From Desulfurellaceae bacterium bin18 (GTDB lineage Bacteria > Desulfobacterota > Binatia > Bin18), in NCBI GenBank assembly GCA_002238415.1, contig MPMI01000024.1, positions 26,016-90,015 on the forward strand: DNA of 64,000 bases, given 5' to 3'. Both the position numbers and the translations under genes were made by a program. Below are positions 37,014 through 45,960 of the stretch, piece after piece (positions within the stretch are counted from its first letter, which is position 1; every line of letters starts with the position of its first letter). The notes below the pieces were generated by a model. That model did no database searches and had not been told where the DNA came from. It saw only the letters and a list, made by a program, of their open reading frames with translations.

Positions 37014-38174
37014 TTAATATCCGGTGAGAATCTTCTTTTCGTCAAAATCGTACAGGCGAAGACAATTCTTCCACATGATTTTGCGCTTGGAGTCCAGCCC
37101 GACCCCAGGTAGTTCAAGAAATTCCTTAATTCCGTTCGGGAAAGGACCGTCAGCATGAGGATAATCGACCGACATGACAATATTGTCGTCGCCGATTTTA
37201 TCAACCGTGACCGCTAACAGCTCTTCATCGACATCCGTCCCAATAAAGCACTGGCGCTTAAAATACTCGCTTGGCTTGGCCGAGAGTTTGATTTCCTCGC
37301 CGCCGCCGTACTTCTCCCACTGATCGTCCAGACGGTCCAGCCACCACGGCAGCCAGCCACAATTGCCCTCCAGAAAACCGACCCGCAGGTCAGGAAAACG
37401 CTCAAGCACTCCACCTACGGTCATGGCGCCCATGGCCAGCATGAGTTCCATGGGAAAGGCGGACGAGTGATTCAGCGTGCGGAAATTCGGATGGTCTCTA
37501 TACCGATTGGTCGCGTAATCTTTTGAGGCCCCACCGCTCGTTCCATGAAAAGCGAGGGGGACGTTCAGCCGGGCGACTTCTTTCCACAACACGTCACACT
37601 CGGGCGCGTTGAAATAGCGTCCGTTGCAGGGCATGGGCAGCAGAACGACGGCAACGTGGCCCTTGTCTTCTACGGCCCGGCGCGCCTCTGCCGCCGCCAG
37701 CTCAGGGTCGTGTAAGGAGACAATCGCGGCCGCTTTGAGACGCCTAGTGTCGGTCTGACAGTAATCGGCCAGCCAATCGTTAAACGCCGCGCAATAGGCC
37801 GTGGCATAGGCCGGCTCTAAATCATCAATGGAAACGACCATGTGCGCAAACGTGCGATAGACGATTCCGACATCAATACCTTCGGCGTCCATGGCCTCAA
37901 GCGTGGAAGCCGGCTCGTACTTTCGCTCGCGGACCGACTTGTAGATATGCTCGGTGGGTTTATCGAGATATTCCTGGGCTTTCACCACTTCGGCGGACTG
38001 TGCCCACGGCGGGATCATCTGTCCCTGTACCTCCCAGTGCGGAAAATTGGTCGGACTCCAGCCCAGGTAGCGAGGTTTCTTATCGCGGTATCGCTCGTCG
38101 AGGTATTTCTCATACACCTCGCCGTTTTCAATAACGTGGAGGTCGCTGTCCATCACATGAAAGCCTGATCGCAT
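37014..38174 (-). CDS. Amidohydrolase-2 family metal-dependent hydrolase
   Basis: A 386-aa TIM-barrel hydrolase distinct from the one at 5563-6588. The N-terminal metal motif is HVMDSDLHVIENGEVYEKYL (with D-x-H in place of H-x-H), with later barrel residues in LAFHGTSGGASK, FLEGNCGWLPWWLDRL and DNIVMSVDYPHADGPFPN. The last two are characteristic of the decarboxylase/hydrolase-like amidohydrolase_2 proteins common in Deltaproteobacteria-like environmental genomes. Substrate unknown. It lies downstream of the aminotransferase gene on the same strand (66 bp). Confidence 0.85.
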   Translation of the reverse strand: MRSGFHVMDSDLHVIENGEVYEKYLDERYRDKKPRYLGWSPTNFPHWEVQGQMIPPWAQSAEVVKAQEYLDKPTEHIYKSVRERKYEPASTLEAMDAEGIDVGIVYRTFAHMVVSIDDLEPAYATAYCAAFNDWLADYCQTDTRRLKAAAIVSLHDPELAAAEARRAVEDKGHVAVVLLPMPCNGRYFNAPECDVLWKEVARLNVPLAFHGTSGGASKDYATNRYRDHPNFRTLNHSSAFPMELMLAMGAMTVGGVLERFPDLRVGFLEGNCGWLPWWLDRLDDQWEKYGGGEEIKLSAKPSEYFKRQCFIGTDVDEELLAVTVDKIGDDNIVMSVDYPHADGPFPNGIKEFLELPGVGLDSKRKIMWKNCLRLYDFDEKKILTGY

Positions 38175-38240
38175 AGCACTTGATCCTCTTGGATATCTCT
38201 CAATCCATCACACAGCGTGGCAACGGTATCAGGCAGCCCA

Positions 38241-39404
38241 CTACTGTACAATGCGCCGCAGCCCGTGCACCAGCCGCCGGCTCGCTTCGGCAGCTATCTC
38301 TTCGCCCAGCGCGCCGTAGGAGAGGCGCATATAGCAGCCGGTCGTGAGACCGAAGGCCGTACTGGGAATGACCGCGACGCGATGCTCTCGGATTAAGCGC
38401 TCAGCCAAAGTCATGGCATCCATATCTGTGCGCACCCGCAACAGAAAGTAGAACGCGCCGTCAGACCGCGGCAGGGTGATCAGCTCACCCAACTCGTTCA
38501 GTGCGTTGCGTATGATCCGGCGGGTCGCGGTCATCGTCCCGAGTTTTTCTCGACAGTAGGCTGAACCGACCTGCATCGCCGCGACCGCGGCATATTGCGA
38601 CACGACCGGCGGACAGATCAGGATCGTATCCTGGGCCTTTTTGATCGCCGTATACAGGTGGTCCGGCGCGACCATCCAGCCGATACGCCAGCTCGCAAAC
38701 CCGTAGGCTTTGGACAGCGAGTACAATGAGATCGTGTACTCGCCGCTGTCCGCGATGGACCCCGGCGAGAAATGGCGCGCGCCATCGTAGGTGAAATACT
38801 CATAGGCCTCGTCACTAATGTGATAGATGCCAGCCTCCCGACAGAGGGCATTGACCGCACGCAGGTCTGACTCTGCATACACCACACCCGCGGGGTTATT
38901 GGGTGACACGGTCACAATGGCGCGCGTGCGATCGGTAATCGCGTTTCTGGTCGCATCGAGTTGAAGCTGATAGTGCTCATTAGTCGGTACGCACACGGCC
39001 TCGCAATTGACCATGCTGATGGCCATCTCATGGTTGAAGTAATACGGCAGTTGCAAAATAATCTGGTCGCCGGGGTCGGTAATTGCCAGCAGCGCATTCA
39101 TAAACGCCATATTACCCCCGGCCGTCACCACGATACGCTGTGTCTCATCCAGCGCGATACCGTTCTCCTCCAACAGCTTGTGGCGAATCACCTCCAAGAG
39201 GGGGTCAATGCCCTGGACGAGGGTGTATTTATGGTTGGCCGGATCGGCCTGAAACTGCTGGACCGCTTCCAGCGCCTCGGGCGGCGGGCCGTAGTAGGCT
39301 ACCCCTTGGCCCAGCGAAACCGTCCCAGGGGTCGCGCGGATGAGTTCAGCAATCACCGGAATGATCGGCGTCTGAACCTCCCGCATCCGCCGACTTTCAC
39401 GCAT
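38241..39404 (-). CDS. PLP-dependent aminotransferase, class I fold
   Basis: A 387-aa fold-type I aminotransferase of the aspartate aminotransferase group. Motifs: SLGQGVAYYGPPPEALEAV at the N-terminus, VTAGGNMAFMNALLAI (PLP phosphate), VTVSPNNPAGVVY, HISDEAYEYFTYDG, the Schiff-base Lys in SLSKAYGFASWRIGW, and the C-terminal Arg in YMRLSYGAL. The substrate cannot be fixed from the sequence. It follows the tRNA-Arg gene on the same strand. Confidence 0.9.
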   Translation of the reverse strand: MRESRRMREVQTPIIPVIAELIRATPGTVSLGQGVAYYGPPPEALEAVQQFQADPANHKYTLVQGIDPLLEVIRHKLLEENGIALDETQRIVVTAGGNMAFMNALLAITDPGDQIILQLPYYFNHEMAISMVNCEAVCVPTNEHYQLQLDATRNAITDRTRAIVTVSPNNPAGVVYAESDLRAVNALCREAGIYHISDEAYEYFTYDGARHFSPGSIADSGEYTISLYSLSKAYGFASWRIGWMVAPDHLYTAIKKAQDTILICPPVVSQYAAVAAMQVGSAYCREKLGTMTATRRIIRNALNELGELITLPRSDGAFYFLLRVRTDMDAMTLAERLIREHRVAVIPSTAFGLTTGCYMRLSYGALGEEIAAEASRRLVHGLRRIVQ

Positions 39405-39440
39405 TATTTGTAATCCGCATATCTCGTCGTGAGAGGAAAA

Positions 39441-39516
39441 CTGCCCCCGGCGCGATTCGAACGCACGACACCCGGATTAGGAATCCGGTGCTCTATCCTC
39501 CTGAGCTACGGGGGCA
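39441..39516 (-). tRNA. tRNA-Arg (anticodon CCU)
   Basis: The minus strand folds into a cloverleaf: acceptor TGCCCCC/GGGGGCA, D arm GCTCAGGAGGATAGAGC, anticodon stem CCGGA/TCCGG with loop TTCCTAA (anticodon CCT), and T arm with GTTCGAATC. The discriminator is G at 39441 and CCA is not encoded. It reads the rare AGG arginine codon. Located between ureF and the aminotransferase gene. Confidence 0.95.
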
Positions 39517-39578
39517 CGAAAAAATACGGGGGGATACTACCCCATAGTCCGGCCTCCAGACAAGCCTGTGGGTATACC

Positions 39579-40262
39579 CTAGCTACTAAAGAGTCGGACA
39601 GACAGATGGGCGTGCTGCATGGCTCTGATATCGGCGAGCGGCGCAAAACTTCCAATTTCTTCGAGTGGTTTGTCCAGCGCCTGCTCCACCAGCGGTCCCA
39701 CCAGCGGTCGGAAGTGAATGAGCAGCCCCTGAGCCTGCCGGTGCCCGAGGCGGCCCAAGCGGATGGCGGCGCCGAGAAAATTCACCATAAAGGTGTATAG
39801 CAGCATACAACCGCCCCGGCGTTCGGGGATCCGCCATATAGAGTGGAGGAGAGCCAGGCAAACGGGCAGATGGCCGCCGCTTCTGCCCGCGTCAACGCCG
39901 GCCACAAAGGTCTGGAAGAGCGGCTCCTCTACCGAGCGCCGCAGTGTTTCCAGGGTCCCCCTGCCCGAACGGCCCGAGCCCTGCCGCAGCTCTTGCGGCA
40001 GGAGCGAAACGTGCAAGTAGCGATCGATTTGATGCAAGCGCTCAGCGTCTCCTCCTGCTGAGGCGTGATACGCGTGTGCATAGGCAACGAGATCACACGG
40101 AGCAATTTTCCTTTCGAGATAATTATGAAGGAGCTGAGACAGGTCGGTCTCCGCAGACTGGTCGCTGAGAAAGGTTTCCAGGCCGTGAGACAGGCTGACT
40201 GCTCCGGAGGGGAAGAACGAGTCGGTCAACTGCAAGGCTGCTATGAATGCGGTGTCGTCCAT
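39579..40262 (-). CDS. ureF: Urease accessory protein UreF
   Basis: A 227-aa all-helical accessory protein that works with UreD and UreG to deliver nickel to the urease active site. The N-terminal LQLTDSFFPSGAVSLSHGLE matches the family start (L-x-SPxLPxGxFxYSxGLE) with local differences, and LGRLGHRQAQGLLIHFRPLV and PLADIRAMQHAHLSVRLF fit the C-terminal end. Its ATG lies 22 bp inside the 3' end of ureE. Last gene of ureB-ureG-ureD-ureE-ureF. Confidence 0.92.
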   Translation of the reverse strand: MDDTAFIAALQLTDSFFPSGAVSLSHGLETFLSDQSAETDLSQLLHNYLERKIAPCDLVAYAHAYHASAGGDAERLHQIDRYLHVSLLPQELRQGSGRSGRGTLETLRRSVEEPLFQTFVAGVDAGRSGGHLPVCLALLHSIWRIPERRGGCMLLYTFMVNFLGAAIRLGRLGHRQAQGLLIHFRPLVGPLVEQALDKPLEEIGSFAPLADIRAMQHAHLSVRLFSS

Positions 40263-40756
40263 GTGCTTTTCGGCCAGGAACGTTGCTCATACCGAATCGT
40301 AAATTGATCCAGGAGGTGATGGGTGCGCAGAACGGTTTCCATCACCGCTCGGTCGAGGCTGACCGGCACAAGGACCGCATCATCGACGCTCGCGATTGGC
40401 CAGTGCTGGTTGCCCAGCACATGGCCGAGACGAACGAGCCAGTGGTGTTGCTCGCTCGGGGGCAGCCCTGGGCGCAGCGTCAGCACCATGACCTCTTGAA
40501 GAGCGAGGTGGACTAACAAGCCCCCTTCCCTATCGGTGAGGGCAAAGACGTCTCCATCCGCTATCTCTGTGCCACGAGGAAGGACGAGTCCCAGCTCCTG
40601 ACCTGTCGAGGTCTGTAGGCGAAGCCGACTCTTCTGTGCCTCCCGTTCGTTCAGGGTCACTTCCTCCAGTTGGTGCGTATGCTCCCACTGCGTGACCTGA
40701 GCGGCAAGGTCCGAATCATGATGGATATTCCCCAGGCGGTGACTGATGCGCAGCAT
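40241..40756 (-). CDS. ureE: Urease accessory protein UreE
   Basis: Nickel chaperone, about 171 aa from ATG 40754-40756. The N-terminal peptide-binding domain includes QKSRLRLQTSTGQELGLVLP and GDVFALTDREGGLLVHLALQ; the metal domain has LVRLGHVLGNQHWPIA with the conserved nickel-site His. The His-rich tail seen in many UreE proteins is missing: the C-terminus ends RSWPKSTWTTPHS. It overlaps ureF by 22 bp and follows ureD after a short overlap at its 5' side. Confidence 0.9.
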   Translation of the reverse strand: MLRISHRLGNIHHDSDLAAQVTQWEHTHQLEEVTLNEREAQKSRLRLQTSTGQELGLVLPRGTEIADGDVFALTDREGGLLVHLALQEVMVLTLRPGLPPSEQHHWLVRLGHVLGNQHWPIASVDDAVLVPVSLDRAVMETVLRTHHLLDQFTIRYEQRSWPKSTWTTPHS

Positions 40757-40775
40757 GCGTGTCTTCCCTTGATCC

Positions 40776-41729
40776 TTATTTCGGCAGGTCTGGTGCGGGA
40801 ACACCCAGGTGGCGCAGCCGCAGTCCTTGCCATGCGCGGCGTAACACCCGCCGAACCGCTGGAACCTGTGTCCCTGCGACTTTCATGCAGACCCCATATT
40901 CCCCTGGGAGGACGGTTGTCCCGGCCACGAGAACAGTGTCAGGGAATGATTCCTCTTGGATTTCCCCCTGGATTTCTTGTGCCCAACTCTCGGTCACCGA
41001 TCGGCCAACGAGGACGGCCTGGCCCCAGACGTGATAGCGATCCAGGACGCCAGGGCCGGTGAGGCGCTGCTGGAGTGGCAGGGCGACGCCGTGTTCTCGC
41101 ATGCGGAGGGCACCGGCCGCGTCCATGACCGTCAGGCTGGTCGAGAGTGCTTCAAACGGCTCCTGGGTCATGTCCCCCCGGATGAGAAAGATTTCGGAAA
41201 AGAAAAAGGTCGCCTTCCGGCCGAGTTGGACGCGCAGATGCTGGCCGAAACGCGCGCGGGGAAAGAGAATAACGGGTTCGGGACAGTACTCCGCATAGGC
41301 TTCCGCACCCAACACAAACGACACGCTTTGCAGTGCACAGTTGGCCGTCATGGAGTGGATCTTCTCCGCGGCCTGATTGGTAATATGGACTTGGGCCGTG
41401 TCGCCCAGATTGAACTGGAGGGTTGCCCGGTCGCCCTGAATCAGCCCGCCCGCGGGTGTTTGGACGTACACCACCGCCATACCAGGCAAGGCCGGGTCCA
41501 AATACCAGGGCCGGGTCAGATGGAAAGGATGGGAAACCAGCGAACGCTGAAGACGGGTCTTGCCTGACCTTGCGGCGGCAAAGGTCAGCTTGCACGCGCC
41601 CGACTTTCCGGCCGAACCAGCAGGACGTTGATCGAGCGCATCAGACAGATAGGGTTGAAACGATTGCGGCCAGAAAGCGGCATCAAGAGAGCGATCCGGT
41701 TGGGAGGCGTCAGGCTCAGACACTGGCAT
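40776..41729 (-). CDS. ureD: Urease accessory protein UreD
   Basis: Accessory scaffold protein (UreD/UreH), about 317 aa from ATG 41727-41729; the reading frame extends 41 codons further but would run through ureG. Signatures: FHLTRPWYLDPALPGMAVVY, QTPAGGLIQGDRATLQFNL, HITNQAAEKIHSM and the PEPVILFPRARFGQHLRVQL strand. It starts 13 bp after the ureG stop with no clear Shine-Dalgarno site, so translation may be coupled. Functions with UreF and UreG in apo-urease activation. Confidence 0.92.
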   Translation of the reverse strand: MPVSEPDASQPDRSLDAAFWPQSFQPYLSDALDQRPAGSAGKSGACKLTFAAARSGKTRLQRSLVSHPFHLTRPWYLDPALPGMAVVYVQTPAGGLIQGDRATLQFNLGDTAQVHITNQAAEKIHSMTANCALQSVSFVLGAEAYAEYCPEPVILFPRARFGQHLRVQLGRKATFFFSEIFLIRGDMTQEPFEALSTSLTVMDAAGALRMREHGVALPLQQRLTGPGVLDRYHVWGQAVLVGRSVTESWAQEIQGEIQEESFPDTVLVAGTTVLPGEYGVCMKVAGTQVPAVRRVLRRAWQGLRLRHLGVPAPDLPK

Positions 41730-41742
41730 AGGGGGGAGGAGG

Positions 41743-42360
41743 CTAGACAAAGAGCAACTCGCGTTCAATCCACGCGCCCACGTCTTGAATCCCCAGCCCT
41801 GTTTTACAATTGGTGAGCAGAACGGGCCGCGGACCACGGGCGTGGTGGGCATCCTGGGTCATCGCCTCAAGATTTGCGCCAACATAGGGGGCAAGATCGA
41901 CCTTGTTGATGACTAGCAGGTCTGAGCGGGTCACGCCCAGCCCCCGCTTGCGTGGAATGTCGTCGCCCCCGGCTACGTCAATGACAAAGACAAAGGCGTC
42001 GGCGAGTTCCGGAGAATACGTTGACGCCAGATTGTCCCCGCCACTCTCCAAGATAATGAGATCCAGGGCGGGGAACTGTTCCTCCAGCTGACGGACCGCT
42101 TCCAGATTCATGGTCGGATCTTCGCGAATGACCGTGTGCGGGCAGGCGCCGGTCTCAACGCCGACAATGCGGTCCGGGGAGAGGAAGCCCCGATTCCGCA
42201 GGCGTTGGGCGTCCTCCTGGGTCAGAATATCATTGGTGATAACCGCGATCTGCTTCCCCTGGCGCTGAAGATACGGCACCACATGTTCAATCAGTGCGGT
42301 CTTTCCCGAGCCGACTGGTCCACCGATACCGAGACGGGGAACTTCAGCATATCCTGTCAT
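41743..42360 (-). CDS. ureG: Urease accessory GTPase UreG
   Basis: SIMIBI-class GTPase, 205 aa, that powers nickel insertion into urease. P-loop [15 protein letters not shown] near residue 12, the [16 protein letters not shown] segment, the Cys-Pro-His nickel motif in [19 protein letters not shown], the switch [19 protein letters not shown], and [15 protein letters not shown] for guanine recognition. All are intact. The palindromic repeat copy 5 lies between ureB and this gene. Confidence 0.96.
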   Translation of the reverse strand: MTGYAEVPRLGIGGPVGSGKTALIEHVVPYLQRQGKQIAVITNDILTQEDAQRLRNRGFLSPDRIVGVETGACPHTVIREDPTMNLEAVRQLEEQFPALDLIILESGGDNLASTYSPELADAFVFVIDVAGGDDIPRKRGLGVTRSDLLVINKVDLAPYVGANLEAMTQDAHHARGPRPVLLTNCKTGLGIQDVGAWIERELLFV

Positions 42361-42383
42361 ACAGCCTCATCTTCGTCTGAGGA

Positions 42384-42438
42384 AAAGAATAAACGTGTCC
42401 TCCAATAAATATGCAGATGCTGGACACGTTTACTCTTT
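42384..42438. repeat. Palindromic repeat PR, copy 5
   Basis: Left arm AAAGAATAAACGTGTCC at 42384-42400 and right arm GGACACGTTTACTCTTT at 42422-42438 (one arm mismatch), loop 21 nt starting TCCAATAAATA and ending CAGATGCT, almost identical to copy 1. Read on the minus strand, the right arm AAAGAGTAA encodes the last two residues (Lys-Glu) and the TAA stop of ureB. It separates ureB from ureG. Confidence 0.92.
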
Positions 42439-42825
42439 CAGGAAGCCCTGCTCTGCCGCTCTGAAGAGCGCCTGCTGTCGAACGCTTGCATCTTCTGTAT
42501 TCCCCTCAGTCAAACCGTTCAAGCCGAAGACCGTCCGTTGCCCGCCGAACGGGACCAGTTGTACGACCTTCTCTTCTCCCGGCTCAAAACGAACGGCCGT
42601 CCCGGCTGGAATATCAAGCCGAAGACCAAAAGTCGTGGCCCGAGGAAAACGCAGCGCGCGGTTGGCCTCGAAGAAGTGATAATGCGAACCCACCTGAATA
42701 GGTCGGTCTCCGGTGTTGAGCACCGTGACGGACCGCACGGGCCGCCCGGCATTCAAGACGACTGCGCCTTCAGCCGGAAGGATTTCCCCAGGAATCAGCG
42801 TAGAAGCCGTTTTTTCGTCCGGCAT
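42430..42825 (-). CDS. ureB: Urease subunit beta
   Basis: Structural beta subunit, 131 aa, with the family pattern [55 protein letters not shown] and FGLNGLTEG. It is a little longer than the roughly 100-aa UreB proteins, with an extra tail [20 protein letters not shown], the end of which comes from the palindromic repeat. It is placed with the accessory genes, whereas ureA and ureC lie 8 kb away on the other strand. Confidence 0.95.
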   Translation of the reverse strand: MPDEKTASTLIPGEILPAEGAVVLNAGRPVRSVTVLNTGDRPIQVGSHYHFFEANRALRFPRATTFGLRLDIPAGTAVRFEPGEEKVVQLVPFGGQRTVFGLNGLTEGNTEDASVRQQALFRAAEQGFLKE

Positions 42826-43182
42826 GAATACCTCTCTTGTCTTTCGTGGCTCTCACTCCTGTCTGTCATATCTGTGTTCTTAGAGCAATAATCTTGCCGA
42901 GGTACAAGCGAGGGAGTCCACTGGTTTGCTCAGGTTTGACGAAAAACATGCTGAATTTATGGGCCCGAAAATCAACACTTTGTATAATAACAGGGCAAAG
43001 TGTTGATTCTTGAACAGGGTAATGCATTCTATCCAACACCCTGTTTTCTCTTGATATGTCTATTCCTCAACGTATCGGATCCAGGTATTTTTCAGAGCCT
43101 ATCAAAGTCTGGCCTCTATCTTGCTCCTTTCCTCGAATCTGTCCGAATCGCGCGCAGCAGAAAGGAAGGAGTACACAAGAAT
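42826..43182. promoter_or_regulatory. Divergent control region between ureB and the urea-transport unit
   Basis: A 357-bp gap between divergent genes. A perfect 13-bp inverted repeat AATCAACACTTTG (42970-42982) and CAAAGTGTTGATT (42996-43008) has a 13-nt centre that begins with TATAAT (42983-42988), a consensus -10 box, so a bound factor would cover the promoter. A second inverted repeat AACAGGGT (43013-43020)/ACCCTGTT (43038-43045) follows. No good -35 element is seen at the right distance. The longer reading frame here is not considered coding. Confidence 0.65.
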
Positions 43183-44478
43183 ATGGGAAGAAAAGGAAGA
43201 CGCGGCTTCGTCGCACGGGCCCGTCTGATTGCAGGCATTGTTATCAGCACCCTGATGACGACTCCGGTGCTGGCAGATGAGCTCAGCGAGTTACGCCAAC
43301 AACTCGCTGCGCAGCACAAGGTCATGCAGGCTCTTGAGAGCCGCATGATGGAACTCGAAACAAAGGAAAAGGAGCGTGCCGAGCAAGGCGTTGATTTCGG
43401 TTACAAGGCCGGAACCCGCAAGAAGGGCCTCGCCGCGGAAGATGTGTATGACAATGGGTTTTTTCTCCGCAGCAAGGATGGGCGCTACTCGATCAACCTC
43501 AATGGTTTCCTTCAGGCCAGATATACCCTGACTGCGCCAAACGCGGGGAAAAGCCGCAACAACTTCGACGTTGCCCTGGCCCGACTGGCATTCTCCGGGA
43601 ATGTCTTTGATCCCAAAGTAAAATATTTTTTCCAGTACGAGGCCACGACGTTCGGCAACAGCAACACTACCTCCATGCTCGACTGGTGGATGCAGTACAG
43701 CCACTCTCAGTACCTGAACGTGCAGGCCGGTCGTTTCATTCTGCCCTATAGTCGCCAGTTCTACACCCATCCGGGTAATCTGCTGTTCCCCGACCTGTCC
43801 GTGGCGGACTATGCATTCAACCTGCAGCGTGCGGTCGGTGCCAACATCAGCGGCAAGGTCGGCAAGCTGTCCTACCATGGCGTGGTGACCAACAGCATCC
43901 GGGCGCTGGACGCCGGCGGGCAGCAAAACGCCGGGGGCGAAGTCGCCTGGCAGGGACGCCTGGAATACGACCTGCTGGACGCCTACGGTTATCTGGAAAG
44001 CTCGCCGACTCCGGCTCTGTCCCCGCAGCTATCTATCGGGGTTGCCGCGGCCTTCAATCCGGTGGACGACCCTTCCGGCTTTCAGAACGTCAGACGTGGC
44101 GACCGCACGACCAATGTTACCGTGGACGGCGGGTTTCGCTACCTGGGCTTTACCGCCCAAGCCGCGGGCTATTTTCGGCGCAACAATTATGAGCACCTGA
44201 ACGAAATCGGCCACGACTGGGGTTATTACGGACAGCTCGGTTATTACCTGACCGACAAGCTGGAGTTGGCCGCGCGCGTCTCCGGGGTGGACTTCCAGTT
44301 TGCCAACTATGTCCGAACGGCCGGTGATGTCCGGGAGTATACGGCCGGCCTCAACTATTATCTGTACGGCCACAACGTGAAGCTTCAGATGGACTACAGC
44401 TATCTGGACGGCGACCCGTTTCTCGGTCGGGCCACGAGTGCCGACCAAGTCCGGGTGCAAACCCAGATTCTGTTCTAA
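43183..44478 (+). CDS. Outer-membrane porin, phosphate-selective porin O/P-like (copy A)
   Basis: A 431-aa secreted protein from ATG 43183 (GGAAGGAG upstream). The signal peptide (RARLIAGIVISTLMTTPVLA) is followed by a trimerising coiled coil (ELSELRQQLAAQHKVMQALE; RMMELETKEKERAEQ) and then a beta barrel with YSINLNGFLQARYTL, DPKVKYFFQYEAT, YLNVQAGRFILPYSRQFY, LQRAVGANISGKVGKLSYHG and the terminal strand SADQVRVQTQILF ending in Phe. It stands directly before urtA, so passage of urea or short amides is a reasonable inference. Close paralogue of the protein at 52585-53871. Confidence 0.85.
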   Translation: MGRKGRRGFVARARLIAGIVISTLMTTPVLADELSELRQQLAAQHKVMQALESRMMELETKEKERAEQGVDFGYKAGTRKKGLAAEDVYDNGFFLRSKDGRYSINLNGFLQARYTLTAPNAGKSRNNFDVALARLAFSGNVFDPKVKYFFQYEATTFGNSNTTSMLDWWMQYSHSQYLNVQAGRFILPYSRQFYTHPGNLLFPDLSVADYAFNLQRAVGANISGKVGKLSYHGVVTNSIRALDAGGQQNAGGEVAWQGRLEYDLLDAYGYLESSPTPALSPQLSIGVAAAFNPVDDPSGFQNVRRGDRTTNVTVDGGFRYLGFTAQAAGYFRRNNYEHLNEIGHDWGYYGQLGYYLTDKLELAARVSGVDFQFANYVRTAGDVREYTAGLNYYLYGHNVKLQMDYSYLDGDPFLGRATSADQVRVQTQILF

Positions 44479-44514
44479 TGATGCAGTAACCGCATGACGA
44501 AAAGGAGAAATCGA

Positions 44515-45849
44515 ATGACGACCTTATTGACCTGTGTTCCCCGCCGTGCGCGGCTCGCGGCCGCCCGCCTGATGCTTTCGGTCGGCCTGCTGGCCGGGCT
44601 ATTCATCGGGTTACCGGCTGCCCAGGCGGCCGACCCCATTAAAGTCGGCATCCTGCACTCGCTGAGCGGGACGATGGCGATTAGTGAAACGTCGCTGAAG
44701 GATGTGGCCTTGATGGCGATTGAAGAAATTAACGAGGCCGGTGGGTTGATGGGCCGTCCGGTCGAGCCGGTTGTGGTTGACCCGGCTTCTGACTGGCCGC
44801 TCTTTGCCGAAAAAGCCCGCGAGTTGATCCAACAGGAAAAAGTCGCCGTTGTCTTCGGCTGCTGGACCTCGGTGTCTCGCAAATCGGTCTTACCCGTCTT
44901 TGAAGAGTTGAACGGCCTGCTCTTCTATCCGGTCCAGTACGAGGGCGAAGAGTCTTCTTTCAATGTGTTCTACACCGGCGCCGCGCCAAACCAGCAGGCT
45001 ATTCCAGCCGTCGAGTATCTGATGAGCGAGGATGGCGGCGGAGCGGAACGCTTCGTGTTGCTCGGCACCGACTATGTCTATCCCCGGACGACGAATAAGA
45101 TTCTCAATTATTTTCTGGAATCCAAAGGGGTGGCCAAAGCAGATATCATGGAGCTCTATACGCCATTCGGGCATAGCGACTATCAGACCATCGTGGCCGA
45201 CATCAAGAAATTCGCCATTGGTAAACAGACCGCGGTTGTTTCGACGATTAACGGTGACTCGAACGTTCCGTTCTACAAAGAGCTGGCCAACCAGGGGCTG
45301 AAGGCTGAAGACATTCCCGTTGTCGCGTTCTCGGTCGGCGAGGAAGAACTGCGCGGTATCGATACCGCCCCGCTGGTCGGTCATCTGGCGGCGTGGAATT
45401 ATTTTATGTCAGTCGAGACCCCCGAGAACAAAGACTTTGTGGCCAAGTGGAATGCCTATGTGAAAAAACATGAATTGCCTGGGGGCGATAAGCGGGTGAC
45501 CAACGACCCTATGGAAGCTACCTATATTGGGATCCGAATGTGGGCCCAGGCCGTCGAACAAGCCCAGACAACCGACGTTAATGCCGTGCGCCAAGCCGTC
45601 GGCAATCAGGTGGTGCGCTCACCCTCCGGCTTCGATATCAGCATGGATGCCAAGAACCACCATCTGCACAAACCGGTCCTTATTGCTGAGGTCCGCGAAG
45701 ATGGCCAGTTCGATATCGTCTGGAACACCGAAGGCCCCGTTCGTGCCCAGGCCTGGAGTCCTTTTATCCCGGATAGCGCCAAAAAGGTTGCCGATTGGAC
45801 CTATCCCTGGGTGTGCGGCAACTGTACCGAGCCCAAGTTCAAAAACTAG
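44515..45849 (+). CDS. urtA: Urea ABC transporter, substrate-binding protein
   Basis: Periplasmic binding protein, about 444 aa from ATG 44515 (AAAAGGAG upstream). The signal peptide LMLSVGLLAGLFIGLPAAQA precedes KVGILHSLSGTMAISETSLK. Typical UrtA stretches are VFGCWTSVSRKSVLPVFEEL, LFYPVQYEGEESSFNVFYTG, APNQQAIPAVEYLM and VGHLAAWNYFMSVETPENK. These distinguish UrtA from branched amino acid binders. A strong hairpin follows the stop, ahead of urtB. Confidence 0.95.
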   Translation: MTTLLTCVPRRARLAAARLMLSVGLLAGLFIGLPAAQAADPIKVGILHSLSGTMAISETSLKDVALMAIEEINEAGGLMGRPVEPVVVDPASDWPLFAEKARELIQQEKVAVVFGCWTSVSRKSVLPVFEELNGLLFYPVQYEGEESSFNVFYTGAAPNQQAIPAVEYLMSEDGGGAERFVLLGTDYVYPRTTNKILNYFLESKGVAKADIMELYTPFGHSDYQTIVADIKKFAIGKQTAVVSTINGDSNVPFYKELANQGLKAEDIPVVAFSVGEEELRGIDTAPLVGHLAAWNYFMSVETPENKDFVAKWNAYVKKHELPGGDKRVTNDPMEATYIGIRMWAQAVEQAQTTDVNAVRQAVGNQVVRSPSGFDISMDAKNHHLHKPVLIAEVREDGQFDIVWNTEGPVRAQAWSPFIPDSAKKVADWTYPWVCGNCTEPKFKN

Positions 45850-45865
45850 GGGCTCTGCCCGTGAC

Positions 45866-45897
45866 GGATTGGTGCCGGCGTAAGCCGGCACCAATCC
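45866..45897 (+). promoter_or_regulatory. Strong hairpin between urtA and urtB
   Basis: A perfect 14-bp stem GGATTGGTGCCGGC/GCCGGCACCAATCC closed by a GTAA (GNRA-type) tetraloop, without a following T run. It lies 16 bp after the urtA stop. It is best read as an mRNA-stabilising or processing element that keeps the binding protein more abundant than the permeases, or as a dispersed REP-type element. Confidence 0.7.
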
Positions 45898-45960
45898 CCT
45901 TGTGTCGTCATATAGCCGGGGAACTCGTTCCCCGGTAAAACATTTTCTGGCTGAATCAGC

